Shown here piece by piece: positions 11,021-23,204 of a stretch of 64,000 nt of DNA. The notes beneath the pieces were generated by a model. That model was not told where the DNA came from, searched no databases, and was given only the letters and a program-made list of their open reading frames with translations. The position numbers and the translations under genes are program-made. This DNA comes from Ursus arctos (lineage: Eukaryota; Chordata; Mammalia; Carnivora; Ursidae): assembly GCF_023065955.2 (NCBI RefSeq), contig NW_026622786.1, positions 51,507,438 through 51,571,437 on the forward strand, in the 5' to 3' direction. The first letter of the stretch is position 1. Every line of letters starts with the position of its first letter.

Positions 11021-11849
11021 TCTCTCCTTTCCTCTATCGGCCACTGTAACGCTGATCAAATCAGGAAGCTCTGGTCCTAAGCCCACTGTCTGTCTAAGGA
11101 GGTTCAATCAACTATAGCTGGAGCTGGCCACTAACTGTAGCACGTTGCTCGGCAACCCTCACGGAGTTGCGACAGTCTTGAAAACAGTTTGCATCAACAA
11201 GCGTTCGATGATTGCAGGCGAACAGAAGCATTGCCTAAAGCTGAAGGGACAGCAAATTGCCAGATGTATGAAGAATGATGTATGACCCAATTAGAGAGCA
11301 GGGGTTGGTGAAAAGCAAAGGTTTACACCAAACGGCCTGTCCTTTGGCCATGATTGCTGGTAGAACTAGCTGATGGCTAATTTGCTATCATGTAAGTAAT
11401 CGGGGGCGCTCAAATGATAAGAAGTTAAGAAGAGATGGTTAGGATTCTACAGCACACATCTCGATAGAGTGCTTCAGAGAGATATGGGCTGTCTATCCAA
11501 AGCCATGAGGAATAAGTTCCTTATTGTCACACCTTTAGAAACGATGATGAAGAGGAATGCTTCAGCCCCTTGCAAATTAGCTCAGCCTGCCCCGGGAAGG
11601 GTGTTTGACTCCTTTTCCCTTCTGAGGTAGGTTCTTTTTTTTCCCCTTTTGAACTTTCTCCACACAGCAGAGACTATGTGTAGTCCGTTACAGACACGGT
11701 CTTCAAAGAAAAATGGTTTGGTGTTTGCTAATGACGTTCTCTTGAGCTGTGTCCAGTAGTGGCCCACATAAGACGTGGCACCTGGTAGGTGATGACAGAT
11801 GTCACTGACAGATGAACTGGTACAGTGTAGGGCCCTTTAGGGGACTCAG

Positions 11850-11960
11850 ATTCCATCTAGTGTAAATTGAGGCCCAGGGAAGGAAAATCAATCCCTAAGG
11901 CCGAGGAGCTATGGGCCGCCCTGGAACTAGAGTCCCACGCCTCTGCTTCTGGTGAAAGTA
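11850..11960 (-). repeat. MIR SINE fragment
   Basis: Antisense MIR segment with 'aaattgaggcccagggaag' and 'ctggaactagagtcccacg'. Confidence 0.6.
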
Positions 11961-12179
11961 CCATCACCGATTCTGGCTGGTTAATTTTCAGACAATGGCA
12001 ATTTCTTAAGAACTACCGGAGATTATAAAATTCTCAGGACTACATTCCTAATTCAATCATTTGAAACATTTGCAAGACTAGGGCAAATGTAATTTCCATG
12101 AAATAATTATTTGTCAAAAGAAAAGCATAAAGTAAAGGCAAGATCAGGAGATTTTAACATGTGAGATCAGACAAAAAAT

Positions 12180-12610
12180 ATAGCTTCCTCCCCTTACAAA
12201 ATTCTTTACACTGTCTGGTTTCAAAGCCTTCAAGGCTTCCAGGTTGCCCACTGCCTAAGGAAGGAAGCCCAGACACCTCAGCCTGGCCCTTAAAGCCCTT
12301 TCTACCTGGCCCTGATGTCCTTTCTAGCCTTGCCTCCCATTGCCACCCTTCCCCTAGCCATCAGGTAGACAAACTGTCCTAGAGATCTGGTCCTGAATAC
12401 CTACTTGACGTTGCCACCTCTCTGCTTTGGCTGTTGCTCCCTTTGCGTGAGATGCCATGTCTTCATCTTCTCAAGTCCAAGCTCAAGGCTCCTCCCGCTC
12501 TGAGAGTTCACTGATCATCTGTCCAAACATGAGTTTACCCACCCTCAAATTTCCATGAAATTTCATTTTTAGTTGCTCATAAGGAACTGACCACATATTA
12601 ATTCGTGTTA
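12180..12610 (+). repeat. L2 LINE 3' fragment
   Basis: Sense L2 from the late ORF into the 3' end. It shows the 'cttcaaggcttccaggttgc' and 'ggccctgatgtcctttctag' blocks, then the 'gctttggctgttgctccc' block (from 12425) and the 'caagctcaaggctcctcc' block. It lies antisense to SGIP1 in intron 2, about 450 bases from exon 2. Confidence 0.7.
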
Positions 12611-13061
12611 GTAAGAATCAGACCAGCATCCACTGCCATTTACTAAGCATTTCTAAGTACTAGGTACCAAACGAGGCATGTCAACTATGTGATCTCATTT
12701 TGTTATATGAAAGATATTTCTTTGGTAGGGTAGATGCTTTATCCCATGATTTATGAGTTCTTGGAGGACAAGGACACAGAGCTGTGTTAGAATCTTGTGC
12801 TAAAATTTATGCATGATAAAAATGTACAGAATGAAAAGCTAAAGGTGAGAAGTAAAGGTAGCCCTCTTCAGTTTCACCTGAGTCCACAGAACTGTTGATT
12901 TCCCCATTTTCTAACTTTCTTTCAGGGATTCTAGGCAAATAAGGGGTTTAATGGGCTCTTTATTCTGATGTGCTGCTGACCACACCAGATCTGCATTTCC
13001 ACATGGCCTCATGCGGTCCCTCAGCTGCAGCTGAGCAGTTGGGCTCTCCCAAAGTACATAC

Positions 13062-13125
13062 GTCGAATCAGTGTCCTTTTCTTTCTTCCGTATTCCAAAG
13101 GCCTTCCTTGTACGTTTTTTCAATC
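13062..13125 (-). CDS. SGIP1: SGIP1 coding exon 2
   Basis: This 64-bp exon encodes about residues 4-25: the last two bases of a Gly codon, then LKKRTRKAFGIRKKEKDTDS, then two bases of a Thr codon. On the minus strand it is preceded by a good acceptor (tgttgttttcccacag) and followed by the donor gtatgt, whose GT is the complement of 13060-13061. The peptide matches the start of SGIP1 just after the initiator MMEG. It is strongly basic (10 Lys/Arg in 20 residues), as suits the lipid-binding N terminus that associates with and deforms membranes. The upstream intron is phase 1, so exon 1 must end with the first base of the Gly codon; that exon is not in the window. The frame stays open into the introns on both sides (about 80 codons in all), but the flanking residues are intron translation. 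The peptide match and the exon length make this call nearly certain. Confidence 0.96.
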
Positions 13126-13744
13126 CTGTGGGAAAACAACACAGGGTCAAGGAAATCTATTTTCTATTTGAACGTTCCTAGCAACATTCAAGGGAACGAT
13201 ATTTTTAAAGTTGCAACACACCAGTTAAATTTGAACATTCAAAAAGCTACGAAAATTTCTTCATTTGTATGCATGTGTCTGTGTGGGTGCACGTGCATAT
13301 GACTCATTATTATTTTCGACAGATGTTTATCGAAGACTCGGCACTGTAAGTTCTTAGCACTCTGAGCAACCTAAGGATATAAAGAATGGAAAGGAGATCG
13401 GGGCCAGATATAGAAAAGTTTCCCTCACAGGCTGTGAGCTTTTCTAGGACAAAGGCCAGGATCCCTTCTATATGTTCCCTACACCTATTACAGGTACCAG
13501 ATAATATTTGTGGATTTAAAATGCCTCCCAGGAAGCATCATTCAAGCAGTATTGGGGTAACAAGGCTCCTTTCTTCCATCTTGGACAAACCAAACCCATT
13601 CTTGGTTCTTCCATTCCTATCCTACCGAGGCTCTATCTGGGATTCCTATCTCCTGCATGTTCCATAGGTACATATATGGCTCATGTTTCTTAGTATTATT
13701 CAGATATACTAAATGCCTATATATTTTAAAACCTTAGACTTATT

Positions 13745-13973
13745 GGGGCATGTGGGTGGCTCAGTTGGTTAAGTGTCTAACTCCTGATTTCAGCTCAGGT
13801 TATGATCTCAGGGCTGTGAGACGAGCCCTCCATCGAGCCCCACACTGAGTCCTGCACTGGGCTCCACGCTCAGCAGAGAGTCTGCTTGAGATTCTCTCTG
13901 TCCCTCTGTCCCTCCCCCTGCTTGTGCAAGAGCACTCTCTCTCTTAAATAAATAAATTAATTAATTTTTTTAA
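13745..13973 (+). mobile_element. Carnivore tRNA-Lys SINE (CAN-SINE)
   Basis: A tRNA-like head (ggggcatgtgggtggctcag), a CT-rich region and a (TAAA)n tail. It is flanked by a duplication, aaaaccttagactta against aaaacccttagacttgt, slightly diverged. It sits about 620 bases upstream of exon 2 in the transcript, antisense to it. Confidence 0.93.
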
Positions 13974-14946
13974 AAAACCCTTAGACTTGTTACTGGTGGT
14001 TTAGAAAGTCTTTTTTAGCACATTGGAGCTGGAAAAGTCCCTGAATTTCAGGATTTGTTTGGCACTAACAGGTGGAACAAAGGGAAAAACATTGACACAA
14101 TCAGAGACTTGATGACACCTTCTTCCAAACATGTGAGTCAGCCCCAAACCGCTCAGATTATCTGAGTCATTCATTATCTCGCTCTTAGGATTCTACTCAT
14201 ATATAATCCCCAAAATGCCTCTGTTCAGTCTAATTTTGCATTTTAATAGTCATTCCGTTTAAGATGCCTAGGTCTTTAAAATGTCAATATTTGTTTAAAA
14301 AAATCTCTTCCCACATTAAGCTAAGCTCTTCTTCATTATTCTTCACACGACTTTATAGGAAAAGTTATTGACATTTAAAACTACCCACCCATAATATCTA
14401 AAAACACCTTCCTCTCATTCATTTTCAATTTGAATTGTTAAAAACTTTCTTCCTTCTTACCTCTAATTGTCTTATCCCTTTATAGAAACAAAATATCTTA
14501 GTGACAATTATCATTTTCTTCTCATAATTTGCTTTGGGTTCAGGTTTCTTAATTGACTTCTCCATGCTTCTAATTCAGGTTTGGGGTTACAAGGAATGCT
14601 ATATTTCACCAATCACTGATTTTTATGGGACTATAAAACAAATGCTCTTATTATCTTATGTTTTCAAGTCATTTAATTTTCTGTAATTTGACCATGAGAT
14701 AAGAGACAGCATGCTCTACCAAACAGATCAGAAAATACACATAAATTCCAGTAATTCTTATATTAAATTAGTAGCAGAACAGGCAACAGTAGTTTTCCAT
14801 AAGCTCTGTCCTGTTTTTGACCACCAAATTTGGACAACAGCCAATATTAACTAGGTCATGAACATCAATGAACTGTCCATTTTCCAGTGAAAAGTGCACT
14901 GGATCAGGATTCAGGAGACTGAGTCCACTTCCAGCATCATTTTTAA

Positions 14947-15124
14947 AAAAGATGTTATTTATTTATTTTAGAGACGGGGTGGGAGAAGGGCAGAGGGGAG
15001 GGGACAAGCAGACTCCACACTGAATGTGGAGCCCAACATGGGGTTTGACCTCACAACCCTGAGATCATAACCTGAGCTGAAACCAAGAGTCAGAAGCTTA
15101 CCCGACTGAGCCACCCAGGTACCC
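14947..15124 (-). mobile_element. Carnivore tRNA-Lys SINE (CAN-SINE)
   Basis: A reverse-oriented copy flanked by a perfect 16-bp duplication (ccagcatcatttttaa) at 14931-14946 and 15125-15140. The tail side is 'gatgttatttatttatttt'. The body carries several substitutions. Confidence 0.93.
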
Positions 15125-16289
15125 CCAGCATCATTTTTAAGTGCACAGCTTAATACAAGTTTTATCTCTTTCTGTTTCAATCTCTCAATCTATAACAAAA
15201 GAGTCAATAATAAGGGATGAAAGACTTTGCACACATTCACAAAATGCTATGCCAATCTGTAATTTTAGTTTCACAGGAAGTTCTATTTTCTGTACCTAGA
15301 ATACATTCCTATATATGGAAGATACATAGGAATAAACAAAAGACGTGACTTTCCAGAAAAACAGAACTAATCAAGTGTCAAAAGAAAATGTTGGAAACAC
15401 TTTTCCCCCTCGAGAAGTGGAGAGATTTGAGAAACTTAGAAAATTACGAAGATAACTCTGAAGGACTAAAGCAAACAAAGTGATGAGATGTAGAAGTTAT
15501 TCATATCTTAACATCTCCCTAAGAAGATCCAGGAAGAAACAATCATACCAACTGCGTTAAAAGTGAATGTACAGGTGTGGTCATGACTTTTGAGGGTTCA
15601 TTAAAAAATATTCGAAGACATTTTTTGAAAGAGAGTAATAATAGTTAAAGATCTTGTAAGAATAACAAGTTTAAGACATTATGTCTGGTAATCTAATAAG
15701 CTTCAAAAATACTATAGCCAATGATTTTCCACTTCTGATTCCAGAACTTCATAAAAATTTTAAAGTCAATTCCTACAGTAGAACTGTTTTCAGGCTGGGT
15801 CCTGAATATTTGTCAACTATTCTTTACCAAAAATAGGAGGGAAAAATCACTTGGTTTTGAGAAATGAAGTAACTATTCCCTTGTCAATATCAAAGCACAG
15901 AGATAGTAAGAGAAAGAATCTTGTCGTCTTGATGACCTTGGGCTAGAACGGTGCTCTTCCACGTTGTAGAAATGAGAACACCCTCCTGTGTGCATCCAGA
16001 GCTGCAGTCCTGGGTCAGCCACAGATGAAGTCTGGCCTGGGCCTCCAGCTCCTCTCCACCTAATTGAGATTTCTTTTAGTTTCCTTTGGTATTATGAGAG
16101 GGGCTAGTCATGTCTGGGAACAACAACAAAATTAAAGAGACTGATTTTTTTAAGAGGGTGGGGAGCTCATTTCGAAATAGGCAGTCCTGGATAGGATGTT
16201 ACCACATAATAGAATGAAGCAACGGGCACAGAAATTGACACCAGGGGTAGAACAGACACAAAATGCAGACTAAGGAGAGTTTCATCACC

Positions 16290-16480
16290 GCCATATTATT
16301 AGCGCCCATGACTGAGGTCCTAGCTATGGGCCAAGCACCAGTTGCTTCGCACCTGTTGTCTCATTTTTGTGAAAAAGTAGGAGGTGTTTTCTTCTCAAAT
16401 GATGATGAGCCTGAGGGTTGCGTAGGTTAGGTGTTCTTATCGCCATCTCCAGGGAGGAAATTGGAGGCTCCTTTACCTCT
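16290..16480 (-). repeat. Probable MIR SINE
   Basis: Segments resembling antisense MIR ('atgggccaagcaccagttgc', 'cacctgttgtctcattttt'), but the 5' half is poorly matched. Confidence 0.4.
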
Positions 16481-16794
16481 ACTGATCCCCAAATTTTGAA
16501 ATTCCATAGGACTTTGTCCTAGGTTCCTCTACACCCTCTCCCTGGGCTAATTTCATGCACTCACATGGTTGCACTTGCCATCTGTATATAAATGAACCCT
16601 GAACCTATAGGTCAGGCCCAGGACTATCTCATGAGTTTCTGAATATATAGTATTTCTGCACATACTCAGGCTTCTGTAAATAGATGTCAGATTTCTTCGA
16701 AAGCCTTTAGGCTCCACTTATATATATGCAATTAAACCTGTAATGGAATGCCTGATCATTTAGTTTACAATCATTTTCTGAATAAGATTCCCCT

Positions 16795-16935
16795 TAAGAT
16801 GAGATGGTTCTCATGGTGACAGATGGTAACTGCACTTACTGTGGTAAACACTGCATAATATATGGAATTGTCAAATCACTATGTTGACATACATAACATA
16901 GTATGTCAACTGCACTTGAATTAAAAAAAATTTTT
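16795..16935 (+). mobile_element. LINE-1 3'-terminal fragment
   Basis: The 'atggtgacagatggtaactg' stretch, a central 'gtcaaatcactatgttgac' and a terminal 'gtatgtcaactgcacttgaa' before an A-run are the 3' end of an older mammalian L1. Antisense to SGIP1. Confidence 0.6.
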
Positions 16936-18384
16936 TTAATGAAATCATTCTCCAGCAACAGATAAATGGACAGATAAAATGTGGTTTACCCATATGTAAA
17001 ATATATTTCTTATGACAGGTCCAGAAAGTTTGAAAGTCTTTTTTTTTAACTTAAAAAAAATCCTTTAAATTTAAAACACAAATTGTGTTTACTAGCGCTT
17101 TTCTCTGAAACTTCCCTGAGATAACTTAAAAAAAAAAAATCAAGATACCTTCGAACTTCCTGGTTTTATGAGTATACAACTCTGCAGATAAAAAAGAAAT
17201 AGTACAGAAGAAAAAAATTATCTTTATCCATTTTCTTTTCTCCTGAGTACAACTGTTCTATAGGAATTCATTAAACAAGTACTCAATTCTGAATTTGAGC
17301 CTTAAATGCTACAAAAACAAAACGACTCTATATTAATTTTATACTTTAATTTTAGGTCAAACATCAAAATCTGATACTCAAAAGAACCTACAGGGTTTTG
17401 ACTTGGTTGATTTTATGTCTTCTGTTTTTTTTTTTTTTTTAAATTCCACTTGAAATATTTTTCTCCCTAAAAATGAAGACTGGTCCTATAGATGGACACG
17501 TTGAGGTAACAGTCCAGGAACTGAGTCCAGAAAAGGAGACATCAAGGTGTGAAAGTCCTCTAGGCAGGAGCTGAGGACCAGCCACACGGAACACACTGCT
17601 GGCCTTAACCAGAGATGCTGTCCTGGCACATGGGAGTGTAAGTGGAGGGTCCTGCCACTGACCCCCTCCTTTCTGTCCTTGTGCAGAACTCCTGCCATTC
17701 CACTGCCAGCTGGTAGGACAACACCGAGGAGAGGCCGAACGTAGAATGGTCACTGTCCTATCATCAGCACACTGACAGCTACTGGTTTATCACTGAGCTA
17801 ACGTAAATGCGCTGAGATGGGCAGACATCTGGGGTGGGTGCAGTAGGGAGGAGAGGAGCCAAGGACAAAGCCGGGTTCTAATGCTGGGGGAGAGTGGGCC
17901 TGCTGGGGTGAGGGGTGCAAAGTCTGTGTATTTGATTGTTGGGAGAGAGCGCTCCTTTGAAGGCATTACTTTCCTGATTACCTTCTTTACTCATCTCACA
18001 TCCTTGCTTACCCTGCTTTCACTGATAAATCTTCATTGCATTAAAACACTCATATAAACATATTGTCTATGAAATTATTGAAAAGGTGCTATTTTTGGAG
18101 ATCATCTTCCTGGGGTGTACTTGGTTCCTCCACTTCCTGCCTCTCCCAAGACAGTGCTTCGGAGCAGAGCTTGGACAAGGCAAGGCCGGGGCGCAAAACT
18201 GGCTCTAGAGTGACCTATCGATCCGGAAGAAGAAGGAGCATGAAGAGGAGTGGTGGCAATGACAGCTATTTCGGGCCAGTATGTAAAACACAGCTCAGAA
18301 TCATTCCCTCAAGTATCTCCCCAGGAGCCTGAAGATGCCGCCTCCCAGACACACCAGGAGGAGACACAGTGGAAAGGATCAGAA

Positions 18385-18500
18385 TGCATGGAATCTGGAA
18401 TCCAAAGATATGGGATCAAATCCCACTTTCACTTATTGGTGGCTGACATTTGCAGCAAAACTTACAGAGAATCTAATACACACTGTGTTACTTTTAGTGC
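18385..18500 (+). repeat. Possible MIR SINE fragment
   Basis: 'tggaatctggaatccaaag' and 'gatcaaatcccactttcac' fit a sense MIR 5' half; the rest is not recognisable. Confidence 0.35.
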
Positions 18501-18589
18501 AAGACTTACGTCGTCACAGGGCAGGAGGCTTGGAGGGATACTCCCAGTTTCCCCCTCTGTAATCACTAACAGTGAGGGGAAGCTAGCCC

Positions 18590-18785
18590 TTGTTCATGGC
18601 GTACCTCGTGTGTGCTTAGCACTTTACACAGACTAACCCTTTCAACAAGCCCTGAAGTTATTACCAACCCCCTATTTTATGGATGAAGAAACAGACTCGA
18701 TGCGATTAAGTTCCTCTTCCAGCATCACTAAACAAACAAGTGATAAGACCAAGATTTGAGCCAGGCGTGTGTGACTCCAAAGCCA
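18590..18785 (-). repeat. MIR SINE
   Basis: A good antisense MIR: 'gtgcttagcactttacacag', 'ctattttatggatgaagaaa', 'tgataagaccaagatttgag'. A young SINE inserted right beside it. Confidence 0.75.
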
Positions 18786-18819
18786 AGCGACTTCTCACAG
18801 GGTGGTCATGATGATTCTT

Positions 18820-19025
18820 TTTTTTTTTTTTTTTTTAAGACTTTATTTATTTATTTGACAGAGAGAGAGACAGCCAGCGAGAGAGGGAACACAAGCAGGG
18901 GGAGTGGGAGAGGAAGAAGCAGGCTCATAGCGGAGGAGCCTGATGTGGGGCTCGATCCCAGAACGCCGGGATCACGCCCTGAGCCGAAGGCAGACGCTTA
19001 ACCACTGTGCCACCCAGGCGCCCCC
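18820..19025 (-). mobile_element. Young carnivore SINE
   Basis: Flanked by a perfect 16-bp duplication (ggtcatgatgattctt at 18804-18819 and 19026-19041), with a 19-base T run on the tail side. Body features such as 'gacagccagcgagagaggg' and 'ctgtgccacccaggcg' mark the same subfamily as the copies at 29693 and 49678. The intact duplication and tail indicate a recent insertion. Sense to SGIP1. Confidence 0.96.
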
Positions 19026-19394
19026 GGTCATGATGATTCTTGTAGTCAGTACCCACAGCAATGCCTGGGACGTGCTGAACACACCTCCAGTACGCGTTCA
19101 ACAATTTGAAAAGCCACTCAAAGTTTGTATAATAATGAAAACAAAAACTAAGGACTTTTCCTGAGGTTTGCAATACACATTCCACTGATGTTCAGTTTTC
19201 TGACATTCACTTGTGTATACAGAAGTATTAGGGAAGGAGAAGGAGCTCCAGACGACACAGGATGGACCTATCTGAATAGAGACTCGGGGTGAGGGGTATG
19301 CTGCGATCTCACCCCATTTTTAGGTGAAGAATGTGTATAATGGCACATCAAGAGGCTCAATTTAGCTCAAAATGAGTATCATAAATAAAAATGA

Positions 19395-19590
19395 ATAGAT
19401 GTAATTTATTAAGTACTTAATGGTTTAGGAAATATGTCCGGAAGTTCTTTATCTGAGCGCAATACAACCTTATGAGGTGGGAGCTATTATTGTATTGATT
19501 CTCTACCCGGGGGCAGGAGGAGTACCTGGTATTACTGACAGACCACATTTCAGAGTTCCTTCTGCCTGACTCCAGAATCCACGCTCTTCC
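19395..19590 (-). repeat. MIR SINE
   Basis: Antisense MIR with 'taatttattaagtacttaat', 'cttatgaggtgggagctatt' and 'cctgactccagaatccacgc'. Confidence 0.65.
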
Positions 19591-19724
19591 TGTCTTGGGA
19601 ATATCTTTTGTGCCATTTGTCACAATTCATTTTGTTCTCTTATTAAAAAACCAACAAAAAAAAAGCAACTCGATTTTTTAAAATTGAGAGACATTTTTAG
19701 GAAATTGGGATGTACATTTCTTAA

Positions 19725-19805
19725 ACATAAAGACTGTATTTTACATGTTTAAATCTTTGTATGTTGCCCAGTGAACATAAGGAGACCCAATAGAAGTTTG
19801 CTAAA
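19725..19805 (+). repeat. Possible L2 tail fragment
   Basis: The end 'aatagaagtttgctaaatgg' preceded by a 'tgttgcccagtgaacataag' block resembles the L2 3' terminus; short and diverged. Confidence 0.35.
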
Positions 19806-20179
19806 TGGATTATTTCTGAAATAAATGTGAATTTTCAGCTCGAGCCTTCATCAGCTTGGAGGGTTACTCAAAGGTGACTCATATGTAATGGAATTATTTA
19901 TTTTCTGCAGAAACCCAGGCCAAGCATTTGGTCTCAGTAATAAAAAACAGGCAAATTTAATTGCCCTGGGCATAATGCCCCATACTGACAGCAACTCTAG
20001 ACTGGCAATATCTATTCATTACGATGCCACTGTATTGCTGTCAGGAAAGATTAAGATGCTTTGCACATCAGCTCTTCCTCTAAGTTTTAAATATAGGTAC
20101 TAAAATCCAATTCAGATTCTTTGTCATAGGGTCTTACAGAGCAATGTTAAGACCAGTTAAGATGGAGGTCAGCCCTTCC

Positions 20180-20335
20180 CGTGTTTATGATTTTCAGTAC
20201 CTAGACTACTGCCTAAGATATGGGAACTCCTTAACAAAAGTGAGTACCAGGAAATATGAAAAGTCAAGTTCAGTGTCTAACAGTACCTGGTACGTGGTAG
20301 TCACTCAGCAAATGTTTGCTGGTTGCTCTACGTAT
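20180..20335 (+). repeat. Possible L2 tail fragment
   Basis: 'aacagtacctggtacgtgg' followed by 'cactcagcaaatgtttgctg' matches the sense L2 3' end. Confidence 0.5.
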
Positions 20336-20867
20336 TTGCAGTTCTAACCAAAATTGTCCCAAATTGATGGGCATGTGCCTTTTGGTCTGAATGCTCTACC
20401 TTCGTTCTAGTGAGACCCAGGTGTTCTTTGTACTTAAAAAGCACAAAGATGGTACCCCACCCTTGTGAGCTGAGCCTACTGGCAGAAATGTGCATCCTGA
20501 TAATACACTCCGTTAGTACTGGATTGCAAAAGGTCTGAGATGGACGGCGCCTTGAAATTCAGGTTGGATAAGTGAGAGTTCAGGTCAATGGCACTAAAAT
20601 GGAGATTGCTAGAAGGCAATTAAGAATTTCAAAGGAGCTAAAAACAGTGATGACTTTTTTTTTTTAAAGAAACATTTGACCTTTTGGTGACATGGAAGAA
20701 AATGTTAAAGAGCAGATGGTCATGGAAAAGATTTGCCACAAAAGGACGTAGTGTTTGCTATGCTATTATTAATGGAATGAAGGAGCTGACCAGAATTAGA
20801 AAGAATTTCATGCAGGTGAACAGCCTCCATTAAGATTTAAGTAGCAAGATCCATGGGAAGCAGATGT

Positions 20868-21055
20868 AGTTACAGTGAAAAGTAGGAGGTTTGAGCTCTG
20901 AAAGACTTGGGTTCAAACATCTTCTCTACCTCCTGGGGCAAGTAACTTCACCTCTCTGAGTTTCACTTTTCTCATCTATGTATCATAAAAGCTTTTTATA
21001 AAGTTTAAATGGGAGTAAAAGTTTTGTATAACACCTAAAATATATTGTGCACCAC
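20868..21055 (+). repeat. MIR SINE
   Basis: Sense MIR with 'agacttgggttcaaacatc', 'ggcaagtaacttcacctctc' and 'ttttctcatctatgtatc'. Confidence 0.75.
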
Positions 21056-21238
21056 TTCATACAGATTTCTCTTGCCTTTCTTAGTTTTGATTGTTACAAA
21101 CAACTAGAAATCAGCCATTTTAACTGATTACATAAGAGCAACTAAATGCCTGCTTTGTAGATCTATTCCTTTAGAAATAAAAATACATAAAAAATAATCA
21201 AATTTTCAAAATCTTGAGCTTGCTTTGGTTACGGTTTT

Positions 21239-21467
21239 TTATTTTTTTAGATTTGTTTATTTATTTTTAGAGAGAGACAGAGCCCGCGGGCACGTGTGGG
21301 TGCCAGCAGGGGGTGGGGCAGAGGAAGAGGGAGAGAACCCTTGAGCAGACTCCCCAATAAGCTCCCAGAGCCCCGACTTCACAGGGCTCAATCCTAGGAC
21401 CCTGAAATCATGACCTGAACCAAAATTGAGTCAGACGCCCTTAACTGACTGAGCCACCCAGGAGCCC
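21239..21467 (-). mobile_element. Carnivore tRNA-Lys SINE (CAN-SINE)
   Basis: A reverse copy with the 'actgactgagccacccagg' head, flanked by ttggttacggtttt (21225-21238) and ttggttacagtttt (21468-21481). One mismatch in the duplication and many changes in the body suggest an older insertion. Confidence 0.92.
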
Positions 21468-23204
21468 TTGGTTACAGTTTTAATAACAAAACCAAACTTG
21501 GGCTCAAGAAATGTAATTTACTAACATCTGTCACAAAAAATGAGTGGGGATGAAAAGATTCACAGTCTTTTAAAGAAACACAACTATCTCCTGTAGCAGA
21601 AAAATACAGTATTGGTGAAGCCTCTACTAAATGGAAGTCTATTACAAACTTAATCAGCTGGTCTCGGTGTGATTTGCAAATAAGCCAATGTTACTTCTAC
21701 TCGGATTAGTAGTATATCGAATTTGGAGTTTCCTGCTCTCACGCTGAGGAGGAGAAACACACGCTCTGCTTGGAAAATAACACTGCAAACACTAGTGAAA
21801 TTAATTTGACCTGTTCCTTGAGAACCTGGTTCTGTAAAATGGTTTCCCTCTTACTCACTGTTTCTCTCTCTCACTCTCTCTCCCCACATTCACCGATTCT
21901 CTTCTCTATCCTCCATCTCCAGTTCCTCCCCTGCCTGACATCGACATGTAGACTAAATTGAAACTAATGATCCGCTCAGATGGACTCTGTTTTTCAGGCA
22001 TAAGCAGAAAAATTCAATTGAATCATAATTCACCAAATTTCATTTCCAAAACATTCCATTTTCAACAAGAAAATAATCCCAAAGAAAGCAAACTGGACAA
22101 TGACAGAAATCCTTTTCATATGCCCTGCCTTGTTATATTTCATCCAGAGACTAAGGAGCAAGTACTTTGGTAAAACCTTTAAGTTGTTACTACATGTATC
22201 ATTTAGTGTTCTGAACGAAATTCTTCAAAGGTGAATTAAGAAAGGAAGCTGGAACACAGCCTACATAGAATTCTTGTGCTTTAATTCTAACCTGCTGGGT
22301 GGAGGCACAGAGACGGGCCAAGGGGAAAGGAGATTTACATGGCGCTGCCAATTCAACACTTCATAGGGTATTAGCCAACTTCATGTTGTAAGAATCCACA
22401 AAGCCTACTTCCAAAATGGAATAGAAATGGTTTAAAAAGTTAAAAACATATAAACATGGAGCTATTTTTAAAAATGATCAGTTATCTGATAAACAAGCAC
22501 ACACACAAAAAAAAGGTTCAAAAGGGAACTAAATACAGAATTTTGCCCTAAGTTCTTTTGAGAGGTGTTAGAGGCCGCTGGGATGCATGTGGATTGACCC
22601 CATTTACAAGATTTATAATGATAATGATTATCCATGTATTTATTCACCTGTCCTCCACCCCTCCATTCATCCATCCTCCCACCTATCCATTCTTTGGCTA
22701 TAAATCCCAATAGATAACGAAGTTCATTGTCATGAAATTATTCCTGTGGGATAACATTTATCTATCAAGTTGCAATGAAAACCTGGTGCCATTTTTTCTA
22801 TTCTCATTGGAGGCAGAAAATATCAATCAAGTTAACCTTCTTGGGAAATTAACCCCTGGTAGGCTTACAGATTTATCAAGCAATCCCCTCAGCATGGCTA
22901 AATGGTCATATGATTACTCCCTTTCTTTCTTTATAAACCTTACATTCCAACATTTATACTGATGTTTGTTACTCTACTAATGATTCTCTGGTTCTAGGTG
23001 CTCATACTTACCTAGCAAGCTCCAAATGGCAATTTCTCCATATTGGTCAGTATTCTCCTCAACAATATCCCAGTATTGGCCAGGGATCTAACGCTAGCCT
23101 TTTCTTCAGTGCCTAGCGTCAGGCAAGCTCTAGTGTATTTGTGACCACTGTCAGAGCTCCTCATCTTCTCAGTCAGGGGTTGATAGACTAGGAACCTGTC
23201 AAAC

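Larger units (their letters stand above)
8122..13061 (-). other. SGIP1: SGIP1 intron 2
   Basis: A 4.9-kb intron made largely of old repeats: three MIR copies on the + strand or its 3' part, one MIR on the - strand, an antisense L2 piece and a sense L2 piece (12180-12610). I looked for the intronic microRNA known from this gene in human but could not recognise its mature sequence. Bases 8900-9630 and 11030-11850 are unassigned. Confidence 0.9.

Noticed and set aside
8122..13061. An intronic microRNA expected in SGIP1 intron 2 from the human gene
   Set aside because: I could not find its mature sequence or a convincing hairpin in this intron by eye; a covariance or hairpin search would decide.
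12911..13150. A 79-codon frame on the - strand taken as one protein
   Set aside because: Only the 64 bases at 13062-13125 are coding (SGIP1 exon 2); the rest is intron read through on both sides.
18756..19001. Frames running through carnivore SINEs (also at 49593-49965 and 62758-63036)
   Set aside because: They translate the SINE body, which explains their similarity to one another.
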